From positions 5,571,001 through 5,635,000 of the forward strand of contig NZ_CP108518.1 of the NCBI RefSeq assembly GCF_035989885.1: a DNA stretch of 64,000 nt, read 5' to 3'. The notes under the pieces are model-generated. The model ran no database searches and was not told where the DNA came from. It saw only the letters and a list, made by a program, of their open reading frames with translations. The stretch's first letter is position 1. The number at the start of each line of letters is the position of its first letter. The position numbers and the translations under genes are program-made. Of this stretch, positions 25,280-32,300 are shown one piece after another. This DNA is from Streptomyces sp. NBC_01232 (lineage in GTDB: Bacteria; Actinomycetota; Actinomycetes; Streptomycetales; Streptomycetaceae).

Positions 25280-26641
25280 ATGACTCGGCTTGTCAGCTTC
25301 CGCGTAGTCAACCTCCTAGGGCAATTTAACCATGAGGCTAAATTTAAGCCCGACGCAGAATTTATCATCCTGCACGGCCCTAATGGTGTAGGTAAGACGC
25401 GAATGCTCGAACTGCTGGAAGCGGTCTTCAGGTTCGATCTATTCGCCATTTCTGATTCTTATTTCGAATCTATTGCTCTCCGGTTCAGTGGCGGGGAAAA
25501 CCTGGTGATTACGAATCACGCATCTCGCCATCCATCGGAGAAGCGTCGACGGATACTGGATGTGACATTCTCTCTTTCTGGAGGGGAGAATTTTCGACAA
25601 GCCAGAGGTAGGATCCAGTTGTCGGGCGAGGAGTATCCTCTCGCGTTCTGGAGGGATGTTCAAAACGAAATCAGTCAGACATTCGAAGCTGACGCCTCAC
25701 CTTCGGCGAAACTCCAGGCATTGGAGCATGCGGGGCAGGCGTATATGCCGGCGCGTCTCAGGCGTCCTGATTCGGTGCACGGGCTTCTCGACTTGAGCGC
25801 CTTCGATAGAGCCATTGTTGAATTTCTAGATAACTTCCAGATCCATATGGTGCAAACGCAGCGTCTGCTAATTCTCGACACTTCGAATGATCAGCGACGT
25901 AGGCCTGCTGAACGCCCCCCGCAGCGCATGAAAGTATCGGAGTGCGCCAACGACTTGTCTCGCAGACTTGCGGCCGCTCTTACCGAGAACTCGCGACGTT
26001 CACAGGAGCTTGACAAGTCGTTCCCGCGACGCGTTATGGATGATATGACCATGGGTCAAGTTCCTTCTGAGGAGAAGATCCGAGAGGAATATGCCGAGCA
26101 GAGCGAGTTGCGAAATCGACTTGCCTCCATTGCTCTGCTTGATGAGTCTATGGACGTACCCCTCCAGAGCGAGGAACTGCTGCCTTGGCAGCGGAAAGTC
26201 CTTTGGACTTATCTCCAGGACAGTCAGAACAAGCTGGCCACTTTTCAAGATCTCCTCCATCGTGTAGAGCTGTTTCGCAGCATCATTTCCAGTCGATTTC
26301 TGTTTAAGCGGCTAGTGATCAGCAGAGAAAGTGGCTTTCGCTTCACGAACGACTTCGGCCAGGTGATTGCTCCATCGCAGCTTTCGTCAGGCGAGCAGCA
26401 CGAGATTGTACTCTTGTATGATCTCCTCTTCGGTGTCAGGTCTGGGTCCCTGGTTCTCATCGATGAGCCAGAGATCTCCCTGCATGTAGCGTGGCAGCAG
26501 GAATTCATGGCCGATATTCAGAGAATCGCGAAGTTGTCGAATCTTCGGTTCATTGTGGCCACTCACTCCCCCCAGATCGTTAATGAGTGGTGGGCTCAGA
26601 CCATCGGCCTGAACGCGTCGACCTCTGAAGGTCGCGCATGA
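25280..26641 (+). CDS. AAA15/ABC-type ATPase, AriA-like (PARIS defence sensor)
   Basis: The product is a 453-residue ABC/SMC-like ATPase of the AAA15/AAA21 type. Walker A is GPNGVGKT (33-40, K39), the ABC signature is LSSGEQHE (from 368), Walker B is LVLIDEPEISLH (D395, E396) and the H-loop is ATHSPQ (H429). A helical insertion lies between residues about 100 and 360. The protein, and its 4-base ATGA overlap with a DUF4435 gene, match the AriA-AriB architecture of PARIS. There AriA senses phage anti-restriction proteins and holds the AriB effector. The gene is visibly AT-richer than its neighbours, with many A/T third positions, indicating recent transfer. ATPase family is certain; PARIS membership is inferred from architecture. 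Confidence 0.85.
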   Translation: MTRLVSFRVVNLLGQFNHEAKFKPDAEFIILHGPNGVGKTRMLELLEAVFRFDLFAISDSYFESIALRFSGGENLVITNHASRHPSEKRRRILDVTFSLSGGENFRQARGRIQLSGEEYPLAFWRDVQNEISQTFEADASPSAKLQALEHAGQAYMPARLRRPDSVHGLLDLSAFDRAIVEFLDNFQIHMVQTQRLLILDTSNDQRRRPAERPPQRMKVSECANDLSRRLAAALTENSRRSQELDKSFPRRVMDDMTMGQVPSEEKIREEYAEQSELRNRLASIALLDESMDVPLQSEELLPWQRKVLWTYLQDSQNKLATFQDLLHRVELFRSIISSRFLFKRLVISRESGFRFTNDFGQVIAPSQLSSGEQHEIVLLYDLLFGVRSGSLVLIDEPEISLHVAWQQEFMADIQRIAKLSNLRFIVATHSPQIVNEWWAQTIGLNASTSEGRA

Positions 26642-27510
26642 GAGAGTTCCTTACCTCGGCGAGCACCAGGAACACCGTAGGAATGCTGCGAAATTACGAC
26701 CCGAACATCACTATTCTCGTCCTGGAAGGTGACAGCGATCTGGTTACGCTGTCTACGTGCCTGGATAGAACTGGGTGTCGCGTAGTGGTGGCAACGAGCG
26801 GTAAAGTGGATGCCATTCAGGCGGTGGAATTTGCAGACAGCGAGGGGTTCACGGGAGTCCTCGCCATTGTCGATTCCGACTTTGTCGACATTCATGAGTC
26901 GAGATCTCTCAGTCCTAATGTCTTTTACACCGATCTCTACGACCTCGATTCATCCGTATTCTTCGCCGATGGAATCGTTGATCGATGTGTAGAAGCGCTG
27001 GTCGGATATGTCAAAATCCACGGTCAAGATGCGCGCGGTGGGAGCTCAGAGCTGGCGGCATCGAGAGCGGATGTCGTCCGTATGGCGTCGACAGTCGGTT
27101 TCATGAGGCTATATTCGATGCAGGGTTCTCATGGGCTACCGTTGGATAACTTTCCCGTTGAGCGGGTGTTCGATGGTGCAGGTCATCAAGTAAACGTCGA
27201 TGAGCTTAAGGTGATTCTGCCCAGAAAGTGTCAGGGGCAGACGCTTGCGGAGGGCGCAATTGACGAGTGGCTGACGCGGATGGGGGCTGAAACTATCCCT
27301 GCACAACGCATATCGCAGGGGCATGATTTGTTTCGGAGTTTGTCTTACGTCGTAAAGAAGCGGTGGGGGACGGCTCTCAAAGCCGACGTATGGGAAAAGC
27401 TTGCCAGGTCTCACTGGCGCCTTGATCACATGGCCGGTCAGCGGTTGCATGGCAATGTCCAGATTTGGTCTCAGGAGACAGGATATGGAGTCTGGGCTGT
27501 GAGTAGCTGA
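26638..27510 (+). CDS. DUF4435/TOPRIM-like nuclease, AriB-like (PARIS effector)
   Basis: The product has 290 residues. The N-terminal third shows the TOPRIM-like pattern of DUF4435: a strand ending in the acidic E30 (LVLEGDSD), a basic G-K pair (55-56), then a strand with D79-x-D81 (AIVDSDF) followed by DLYDLDSSVF. These are the expected metal-binding acids of an OLD/TOPRIM nuclease. AriB of PARIS is a DUF4435 protein that cleaves a host tRNA once released from AriA. The start ATG overlaps the ATPase stop, so the pair is coupled. No other gene follows in the operon. Low GC as for its partner. Target RNA or DNA is not deducible. Confidence 0.82.
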   Translation: MREFLTSASTRNTVGMLRNYDPNITILVLEGDSDLVTLSTCLDRTGCRVVVATSGKVDAIQAVEFADSEGFTGVLAIVDSDFVDIHESRSLSPNVFYTDLYDLDSSVFFADGIVDRCVEALVGYVKIHGQDARGGSSELAASRADVVRMASTVGFMRLYSMQGSHGLPLDNFPVERVFDGAGHQVNVDELKVILPRKCQGQTLAEGAIDEWLTRMGAETIPAQRISQGHDLFRSLSYVVKKRWGTALKADVWEKLARSHWRLDHMAGQRLHGNVQIWSQETGYGVWAVSS

Positions 27511-27666
27511 GCGGCGGCATGACAGAGACTTCCCTATCGCGCCCTCTCGTGATTCCTTCGGTATGTCGAAGGAATCGCGCAAATCCCCGGCGTTGATGTA
27601 GCGGGCTGAAGTCCTGTGGCTACAGCGGAGCGACTCAATCCCAACGACCGTTCCTGTTCTACGCCT

Positions 27667-28107
27667 TTACCTGAGCAGGTGAGCATTTTCCACGCGAGCT
27701 TGATCTCCCAGGCTGGAGAGCTCCACGACCTCGATGCCTTCGGCGCGGAGGGTTTCCACACCGACGCAGTGGGCCACCAGGAGGCTCGGCTCTCGCCAGG
27801 CGATGACCACTCGGCGGATGGGGGAGCGGAGAATCAGCTGAGTACACGTGCGGGGGCGGGACTTACGCTCCGGACAGGGCTCCAGCGTGCTGCAGAGCGT
27901 GGCGCTGGCCAGGCGGGGGTCGTTCCCCGGGAGCTTGGCCAGGGCTGATTCCTCGGCGTGGACGTGGGCGTCGGTCTCGCGGGAGTTGCCGTCGGCCAGA
28001 TCCTCGCTGTCGGAGCTCACGATGATGACGCCGACGGAGAAGGCGCCCTCGGCCGGTGGGCACTTGCGGGAGAGTTCGATGGGTCTGTTCACGCTGTTCA
28101 TGGCCAT
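27667..28107 (-). CDS. RibD-like zinc deaminase domain protein
   Basis: The product is a 146-residue cytidine-deaminase-fold protein. The zinc site is visible as H50-A-E52 in AHVHAEESAL and as E76-P-C78 ... C88 in STLEPCPERKSRPRTC. The nine-residue gap between the two cysteines is close to that of the RibD deaminase domain and unlike the PCxxC of tRNA or dCMP deaminases. There is no reductase domain. Related stand-alone proteins occur widely in Streptomyces and are usually annotated simply as deaminase. Two in-frame ATGs (28107, 28101) are possible starts. It is divergent from the membrane protein at 28151. Confidence 0.8.
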   Translation of the reverse strand: MAMNSVNRPIELSRKCPPAEGAFSVGVIIVSSDSEDLADGNSRETDAHVHAEESALAKLPGNDPRLASATLCSTLEPCPERKSRPRTCTQLILRSPIRRVVIAWREPSLLVAHCVGVETLRAEGIEVVELSSLGDQARVENAHLLR

Positions 28108-28150
28108 ATCTGGGTGCGGCGGCCGGCAGACGACGACCACGACGGGGTCC

Positions 28151-28708
28151 GTGACCACGACGGTGGTGCAGGACAGTCAGTGGGTCACGGCAGCCATCTC
28201 TGCCGGAGCTGTCCTCATCAGCTCGGCTGCAGCGGCCTGGATCACCCACTACTTCACGGGGCGGACCGAGCAGAGGAGGCAGCAGCACGCCGACGTCCTG
28301 GAGGCCGCGAAGCGCGACCATGAGGCCAAGCTGGCCCACGAGCAGCGCATTCGCGAGCAGGTGATCGCCACTTCTACGACGATCTCGAAGATGCTCCAGG
28401 ACTTCCGGACGAAGATCGGTGAGGCGACGGAGGCACCGGAGACCCTGGCCGCCACGCTCCTGTACGACGAATGCGCCGCCGTAGTCCGCCGACACCACGA
28501 CGACGCGTTGCCCGTCATCGAGGTCATGCCGGACCTGGAGCTCCGGCAGCGGGCCAACGCCGTCTTCGATGCCTATGGGGAGTGGGCGGCGGGCACTGCT
28601 GAAGCGCTGTCGAATCTGACGAGGCGACCGGATGCCGCGGGGCTGGACGGGACGCGCGAGCAGTTCTACGAGCGCGCCCGACGGGTGATCAGTGACGCGT
28701 CAGGCTGA
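28151..28708 (+). CDS. Single-pass membrane protein with cytoplasmic helical domain
   Basis: The product has about 186 residues. A single membrane segment (WVTAAISAGAVLISSAAAAW) near the N-terminus is followed by a long charged helix (EQRRQQHADVLEAAKRDHEAKL) likely to form a coiled coil, and a helical C-terminal domain. GTG 28151 is the chosen start; GTG 28163 or 28166 are alternatives. I do not recognise a family. The start lies 44 bp from the divergent deaminase start, so they share a control region and may work together. Confidence 0.65.
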   Translation: MTTTVVQDSQWVTAAISAGAVLISSAAAAWITHYFTGRTEQRRQQHADVLEAAKRDHEAKLAHEQRIREQVIATSTTISKMLQDFRTKIGEATEAPETLAATLLYDECAAVVRRHHDDALPVIEVMPDLELRQRANAVFDAYGEWAAGTAEALSNLTRRPDAAGLDGTREQFYERARRVISDASG

Positions 28709-28737
28709 CGTGTGGCCCACACGCCCCCACACGGGAG

Positions 28738-28769
28738 CAGTGCGTAACAACGACAAAGGCCCGGACTCA
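28738..28769. repeat. Third, partial copy of the attachment repeat in the middle of the island
   Basis: The 32-bp block from CAGTGCG to GGACTCA is identical to positions inside both 149-bp end repeats (24573 and 31967). It stops in the middle of the terminator hairpin and lacks the tRNA part. To its left, about 25 bp (CCACACGC...CACACGGG) also resemble the sequence left of the right-hand repeat. This suggests that two elements were inserted in tandem and that this internal junction decayed. Confidence 0.8.
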
Positions 28770-29153
28770 AGCTGCTCTGCAGGCGCCGCCTTGCCGCGGC
28801 GCCTCGGCGTGCGGGTTGCTGTCGCCGGCGCCGGACGCGTTGTGCCGGTACGGCGCGTGCGGCGCCGCTCAGCCTCCAGCAGTGTGTCCATCGCATCGAG
28901 CGGTTCCTCTTGCTCGGCATGACGGGTCGTTGCCGTAACCCTTGCGGGAGAGCTGTGGACGACTGGGAGGCCGATTCTCAATTGAATGGCGAGAATTCGC
29001 CCTTCAGGTCGCCGAAGTTCTAATGGATCAAGCTCAGGGTTTCCTCAAATGAGTTCCCTGGGGCATGGTTGTTGCGTACATTCATCTCGTTCGAAGGTGC
29101 GGTTCCTGACCAGTCCCGCGTCGAGTTGATAGATGAATCGGGGAAATTTAATA
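28770..29153. other. Gene-poor stretch in the island
   Basis: About 380 bp. A - strand frame (28981 to 28700) reads as Arg/Ala-rich sequence with a short plausible helix (LDAMDTLLEAERRRTRR) and may be the degraded end of a gene, but I cannot identify it. The right part is the AT-richer leader of the secreted-peptide gene. Confidence 0.4.
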
Positions 29154-29513
29154 ATGAAGAACATTGCTTCGGGAATCCTGTCGGCAGTCCTTGCCGGAAG
29201 TATCATCATGGCGGGCGGGGTCGGTGTTGCACACGCCGACTCGGGTCCCCGGCCCGTGGTTCAGTCCGCTCAGGTGAACCCGCTTGATGAGGCCCGCTCC
29301 ATGTGCATCATGTCCAAGAGCAAGCGGGACTGTGAGTACCTGATGACGCACACCAAGATGAACGACATGGTGAGGGAGTGTCTGCTCAAGGCCGCCATTG
29401 GCGGGGCGGGTGCCCTGATCATCGGGCGCTACGTGAGCAAGGATGTAGCGAAGGACCTAGCTGCGAAGACCGCTGGCGCGGGAGTCACCGCCTGTCTTGC
29501 ATCCCTCGCCTAA
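29154..29513 (+). CDS. Small secreted protein with Gly-zipper-like hydrophobic C-terminus
   Basis: The product has 119 residues. A Sec signal (NIASGILSAVLAGSIIMAGG) is likely cleaved after AHA near residue 33. The mature peptide of about 86 residues has three cysteines (in RSMCIMS, RDCEYL and RECLLKA) plus one near the end (VTACLASLA), and a hydrophobic glycine-patterned segment AAIGGAGALIIGRYVSKDVA. ATG 29154 has CGGGGA nine bases upstream; an in-frame ATG at 29133 is less well placed. The composition is reminiscent of membrane-active peptides, but no family is recognised. Confidence 0.7.
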   Translation: MKNIASGILSAVLAGSIIMAGGVGVAHADSGPRPVVQSAQVNPLDEARSMCIMSKSKRDCEYLMTHTKMNDMVRECLLKAAIGGAGALIIGRYVSKDVAKDLAAKTAGAGVTACLASLA

Positions 29514-29525
29514 GTTAGGACGGCC

Positions 29526-29705
29526 ATGACCAAGATTGCATTCACTCTCCTCTGGGGCGCTGTGCTCGTCGCGGCAAACCGGGCTCTCCAGGACGCCACC
29601 TGGGCGCAATATTTGGTGACATTTATCCTGGGTGGAATCTACGCCCTGGCGCTCAGCAAGGTGAGAATTCTCCGAGGGGGAAATGTTTCTGAGGAGTCGA
29701 AGTGA
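29526..29705 (+). CDS. 59-residue membrane protein next to the secreted peptide gene
   Basis: ATG 29526 to TGA 29705 encodes 59 residues with two hydrophobic segments (IAFTLLWGAVLVAA and YLVTFILGGIYALAL) and a charged tail ending in EESK. It begins 12 bp after the secreted-peptide stop, so the two are probably cotranscribed. A small membrane protein immediately after a secreted hydrophobic peptide is the layout of bacteriocin/immunity pairs, which is offered as a hypothesis only. Confidence 0.6.
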   Translation: MTKIAFTLLWGAVLVAANRALQDATWAQYLVTFILGGIYALALSKVRILRGGNVSEESK

Positions 29706-29842
29706 CTGAATTTCTTGGTCAACCGGACGGATTCTCCTTATAGGGATTCGGTAAGGGATTCTTGAATGTGTACCCCAGGTCGCCGAAGGGCTGGTCGACA
29801 GTACCCATCTCCCGAATCAAAGGCCTAAGATTCACCCGCTCA

Positions 29843-29890
29843 GTAAGCGGAAGCCCCCGCCATCGAGGTCTGGCGGGGGCTTCCGCTTAC
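29843..29890. terminator. Strong bidirectional hairpin terminator
   Basis: A perfect 20-bp stem (GTAAGCGGAAGCCCCCGCCA with its complement) surrounds an 8-base loop. It follows the secreted-peptide/membrane-protein pair and precedes RHS debris. Confidence 0.8.
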
Positions 29891-29985
29891 CAGGATCTTG
29901 GGGGTGCACCTGATGACCCGCCGCCTCACGCAGCCGCGCCCGCTCTGCCGGAGACGGCAATTGCGGGTTGCCCTCTAGCCAGGCG

Positions 29986-30429
29986 CAGAACGGCAGGACG
30001 ACAGCCTACGGCTGGGACGCGGCTGGCAACCTGCTCTCCACCACAGTGCCGACCACCCCGGCCATCACCGAGACCCGTACCTACGACCAAGCCGGTCGTA
30101 TGGCCTCGATAACTGAAGGAGCGGGAACGCGTCAGTTCGTACGCGATGGCTCAGGCTGGCTGACGACGGAGACCTTCAAGGACGCGACGACCACCGGCCT
30201 GCCGAAGCGGTACGACTACGACGCAGCGGGCCGACTGACCGGGGCATGCAGCGACACGAGCCTCCTCCTCACCTGCCTCCCCGGTTCCACCGGCGAGCGC
30301 AACACCTTCGACAAGGTCGGCAACCGACTGTCAGCGACGACGGGCGCCACGACGACGAACAACGTGTTCGACGCGGCAGACCAGATGACCAGCAGCACTA
30401 CTGGCACTGCCCTCACGGATCTGACTTAG
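29986..30429 (+). pseudogene. RHS/YD-repeat protein fragment
   Basis: About 148 codons encode five YD-type repeats, e.g. YGWDAAGNLLSTT, TYDQAGRMASITEGAG, RYDYDAAGRLTGAC, TFDKVGNRLSATTG and VFDAADQMTSSTTG. This is the C-terminal shell region of an RHS/wall-associated polymorphic toxin, normally over 1000 residues long. There is no start, signal peptide or toxin tip, and the frame ends in TAG just after TALTDLT where the next YD repeat should begin. It is a remnant left by rearrangement. Confidence 0.85.
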
Positions 30430-30501
30430 ACGTCGTTTCTTTTGGGATGTCCATCTGTAAGGACTGGCGGTTTCGATGCTGGTGACACAAGATCGGGTTC
30501 T

Positions 30502-30858
30502 ATGTCCCAGGCTGCATATGTTCAGAACACGGACCTTCTGCTCACGAGCCCGTTCGACCTCTGGAGGCGGCTCAGGAGCCTCCTCGAAGACCAGGGACTC
30601 GACCCGGCGACGACCGTGCTGGTCAACCTCTTCCCGGACGGGGGTGGCCATGAGTTCGGCCAGTGCATAGACGAGGACGGCCGTGTCTACTCGTTCGATC
30701 TTGTCTACAACCGAGAGATACCCAAGGCGGAGAACAGGGCTGTCCTTCGCAACTGGACCGACGTCACCGACACATGGCAGCGCCGTTCGTTCGCGGACGA
30801 GATCGCCAACGCCTTCATCTGGCGTCCACCATCGCGCAAAACCGCCCTGCCTGCCTGA
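30502..30858 (+). CDS. Hypothetical acidic protein downstream of the RHS fragment
   Basis: The product has 118 residues with a balanced, soluble, acidic composition and ordered segments (LTSPFDLWRRLRSLLEDQGL, TTVLVNLFPDGGGHEFGQC, RVYSFDLVYNRE). No domain is recognised. The position directly after RHS debris is where an immunity gene for the RHS toxin would be, so an orphan immunity protein is possible. The 3' end abuts the IS5-type remnant. Confidence 0.5.
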   Translation: MSQAAYVQNTDLLLTSPFDLWRRLRSLLEDQGLDPATTVLVNLFPDGGGHEFGQCIDEDGRVYSFDLVYNREIPKAENRAVLRNWTDVTDTWQRRSFADEIANAFIWRPPSRKTALPA

Positions 30859-30894
30859 TCACAGGCAAGGTGTAACTTCGTGCTGCTCGGGCTC

Positions 30895-31367
30895 ACTGTC
30901 TGAAGGCGGCGGTGGGAGATAAGAACCGCGGCTATGCCGACGAAGGCGAGGAAGTGTTCGGCCTTGCGTTCGTAGCGGCGGTGGAGCCGTCGGCAGCTGG
31001 CCAGCCAGGACACGGTTCTCTCGACCACCCAGCGGTGTCGGCCCAGCCGCTTCGAGGATTCGATGCCCTTGCGGGCGATGCGGTAACGGATGCCGCGTTC
31101 ACGGAGCCAGCGGCGCAGGTGATCGTAGTCGTAGCCCTTGCCGCCGTGCAGTTTCGCCGGCTTCCGGCGCCGGGGGCCGCGGCGGAAGCGGATGCGCGGG
31201 ATACCGCGGACGAGCGGCTCCAGGCCCTGACTGTCGTACATGTTCGCCCCAGAGATGCCCAGGGACAGGGGCAGTCCGTTCCGGTCGCAGATCAGGTGGA
31301 TCTTCGATCCGAGTTTGCCGCGGTCGGTCGGATTCGGTCCCGTCAAAGGCCCCCCTTTGTCGCCCGC
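30895..31367 (-). pseudogene. IS5-family transposase remnant (C-terminal half)
   Basis: The readable part runs from GDKGGPLTGPNPTDRGKLG to LAFVGIAAVLISHRRL, which covers the middle and C-terminal catalytic part of a Streptomyces IS5-type DDE transposase, including CDRNGLPLSLGISGAN (D) and RHRWVVERTVSWLASCRRL (E). The N-terminal half with the first catalytic region is missing at the junction with the HNH gene (about 31367). The frame continues beyond its natural end to 30705 without meaning. Not functional. Confidence 0.85.
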
Positions 31368-31378
31368 AGACTGAACCC

Positions 31379-31909
31379 CTATCCGGACAGCAGCGAAAGC
31401 ACCGCCTTCCGAAGTTCTGTCTGCTGGCTATCTGTGAGGTGCAGAAGATCCTCGGCCAGGATGGCGGCTTGCCGTTTCATCTTCGCGGCGGCCCGTTCCT
31501 GGTATGGGCGGGCCAACTCCGCTACCTCGGACTGCACCCGTGCGACCAGCTTGAGTAGGCCTTCGTCCGTCAACGACAAGACGTATTCGGGGAAGGGAGG
31601 GTCGTCCCACCACTTCAGGTCGGAGTGACGGCGCTCCAGGCTTCGACGCCACTGAAGAGGCGTGCGATCACTCTTGCTGGCGTTACAGGGGCGGCAGGCG
31701 GGGACGAGATTGGTGATGTTGTTCGCCCCGCCCCACTCCAAGGGCTCCACGTGGTCGACGACCTCTGCCCGAGTTCCATCGCTGCTGCAGTACGTGCAGT
31801 AGCCCCCATTGGCGGAGAGAACGACACGACGAACCCAGGTCGGCAGACGCCTGGGCGAAGTGGGCATGCTGGGGAGGAACGAGCGCATCGGATCATGATG
31901 GCTGTTCAT
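31379..31909 (-). CDS. HNH endonuclease
   Basis: The product has 176 residues. The zinc-ribbon HNH core is clear: CTYC (two cysteines), VVDHVEPLEWGGANNITNLVPACRPCN with the H-N-H-type residues and the second cysteine pair. A helical C-terminal tail of about 80 residues follows. Such HNH proteins occur in restriction systems, phages and mobile elements. The start is uncertain: ATG 31909, 31888 and 31867 are all in frame. It lies immediately inside the right-hand attachment repeat. Confidence 0.85.
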   Translation of the reverse strand: MNSHHDPMRSFLPSMPTSPRRLPTWVRRVVLSANGGYCTYCSSDGTRAEVVDHVEPLEWGGANNITNLVPACRPCNASKSDRTPLQWRRSLERRHSDLKWWDDPPFPEYVLSLTDEGLLKLVARVQSEVAELARPYQERAAAKMKRQAAILAEDLLHLTDSQQTELRKAVLSLLSG

Positions 31910-31966
31910 GCGGGCGGGTGAACAGGGTTCGGTCCTGGCGCTGCACCCACACGCTCCTCACACGCG

Positions 31967-32115
31967 ACCAGTGCGTAACAACGACAAAGGCCCGGACTCA
32001 GTGGGACTGAGTTCGGGCCTTCATGCTTGGCACTTCAGCTGGTCAGCAGCGTGATCGCGCTGTCTTTTCTGGAGTGCCCCCGGCAGGATTCGAACCTGCG
32101 CACACGGCTCCGGAG
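31967..32115. repeat. Right 149-bp direct repeat of the tRNA-Arg island (attachment-site copy)
   Basis: This copy includes the real 3' half of tRNA-Arg(CCG) and differs from the left copy at three positions only. The tRNA gene remains complete, as expected when an integrating element brings its own tRNA 3' end. The island interior between the copies is about 7.2 kb. Confidence 0.9.
31987..32021 (-). terminator. Rho-independent terminator of tRNA-Arg
   Basis: AAGGCCCGGACTCAGT and ACTGAGTTCGGGCCTT form a 16-bp stem with one wobble and a 3-base loop. On the - strand the stem is followed by the T-rich TTTGTCGTTGTT. It lies 54 bp downstream of the tRNA 3' end. An identical hairpin in the left repeat (24593-24627) no longer has a tRNA upstream. 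Confidence 0.8.
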
Positions 32116-32146
32116 GCCGTTGCTCTATCCCCTGAGCTACGGGGGC
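32075..32146 (-). tRNA. tRNA-Arg (anticodon CCG)
   Basis: A complete cloverleaf of 72 nt without encoded CCA. The acceptor arm GCCCCCG pairs with CGGGGGC and the discriminator is A. The D arm is GCTC/GAGC, the anticodon loop is CTCCGGA with anticodon CCG (reads CGG Arg), and the T arm is GCAGG-TTCGAAT-CCTGC. It is the integration site of the island to its left. Confidence 0.95.
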
Positions 32147-32300
32147 GCGTCGTTGGTGTTGCGGCGACGGGTTGAACACTACCAGCTTCCACGGGGTGAT
32201 CAGGAACTGCTTTGCGGGGGAGGCGGGGGTGGTTCGCCCGCAGGGGGTGGAAGTGGCAAAAACCCGGACGCGGGGCCCCGGCTCGACCTACTCTCGAGTT

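Noticed and set aside
28700..28981. 93-codon - strand frame around the internal repeat
   Set aside because: It runs through the attachment repeat, has no ribosome site and is mainly Arg/Ala/Thr. At most it is a gene remnant that I cannot identify.
30705..30894. C-terminal extension of the IS5-type transposase frame
   Set aside because: Beyond LISHRRL the sequence no longer resembles a transposase and is antisense to the 30502 gene.
30912..31628. 238-codon + strand frame
   Set aside because: It is antisense to the IS5-type remnant and the HNH gene and has no protein-like pattern.
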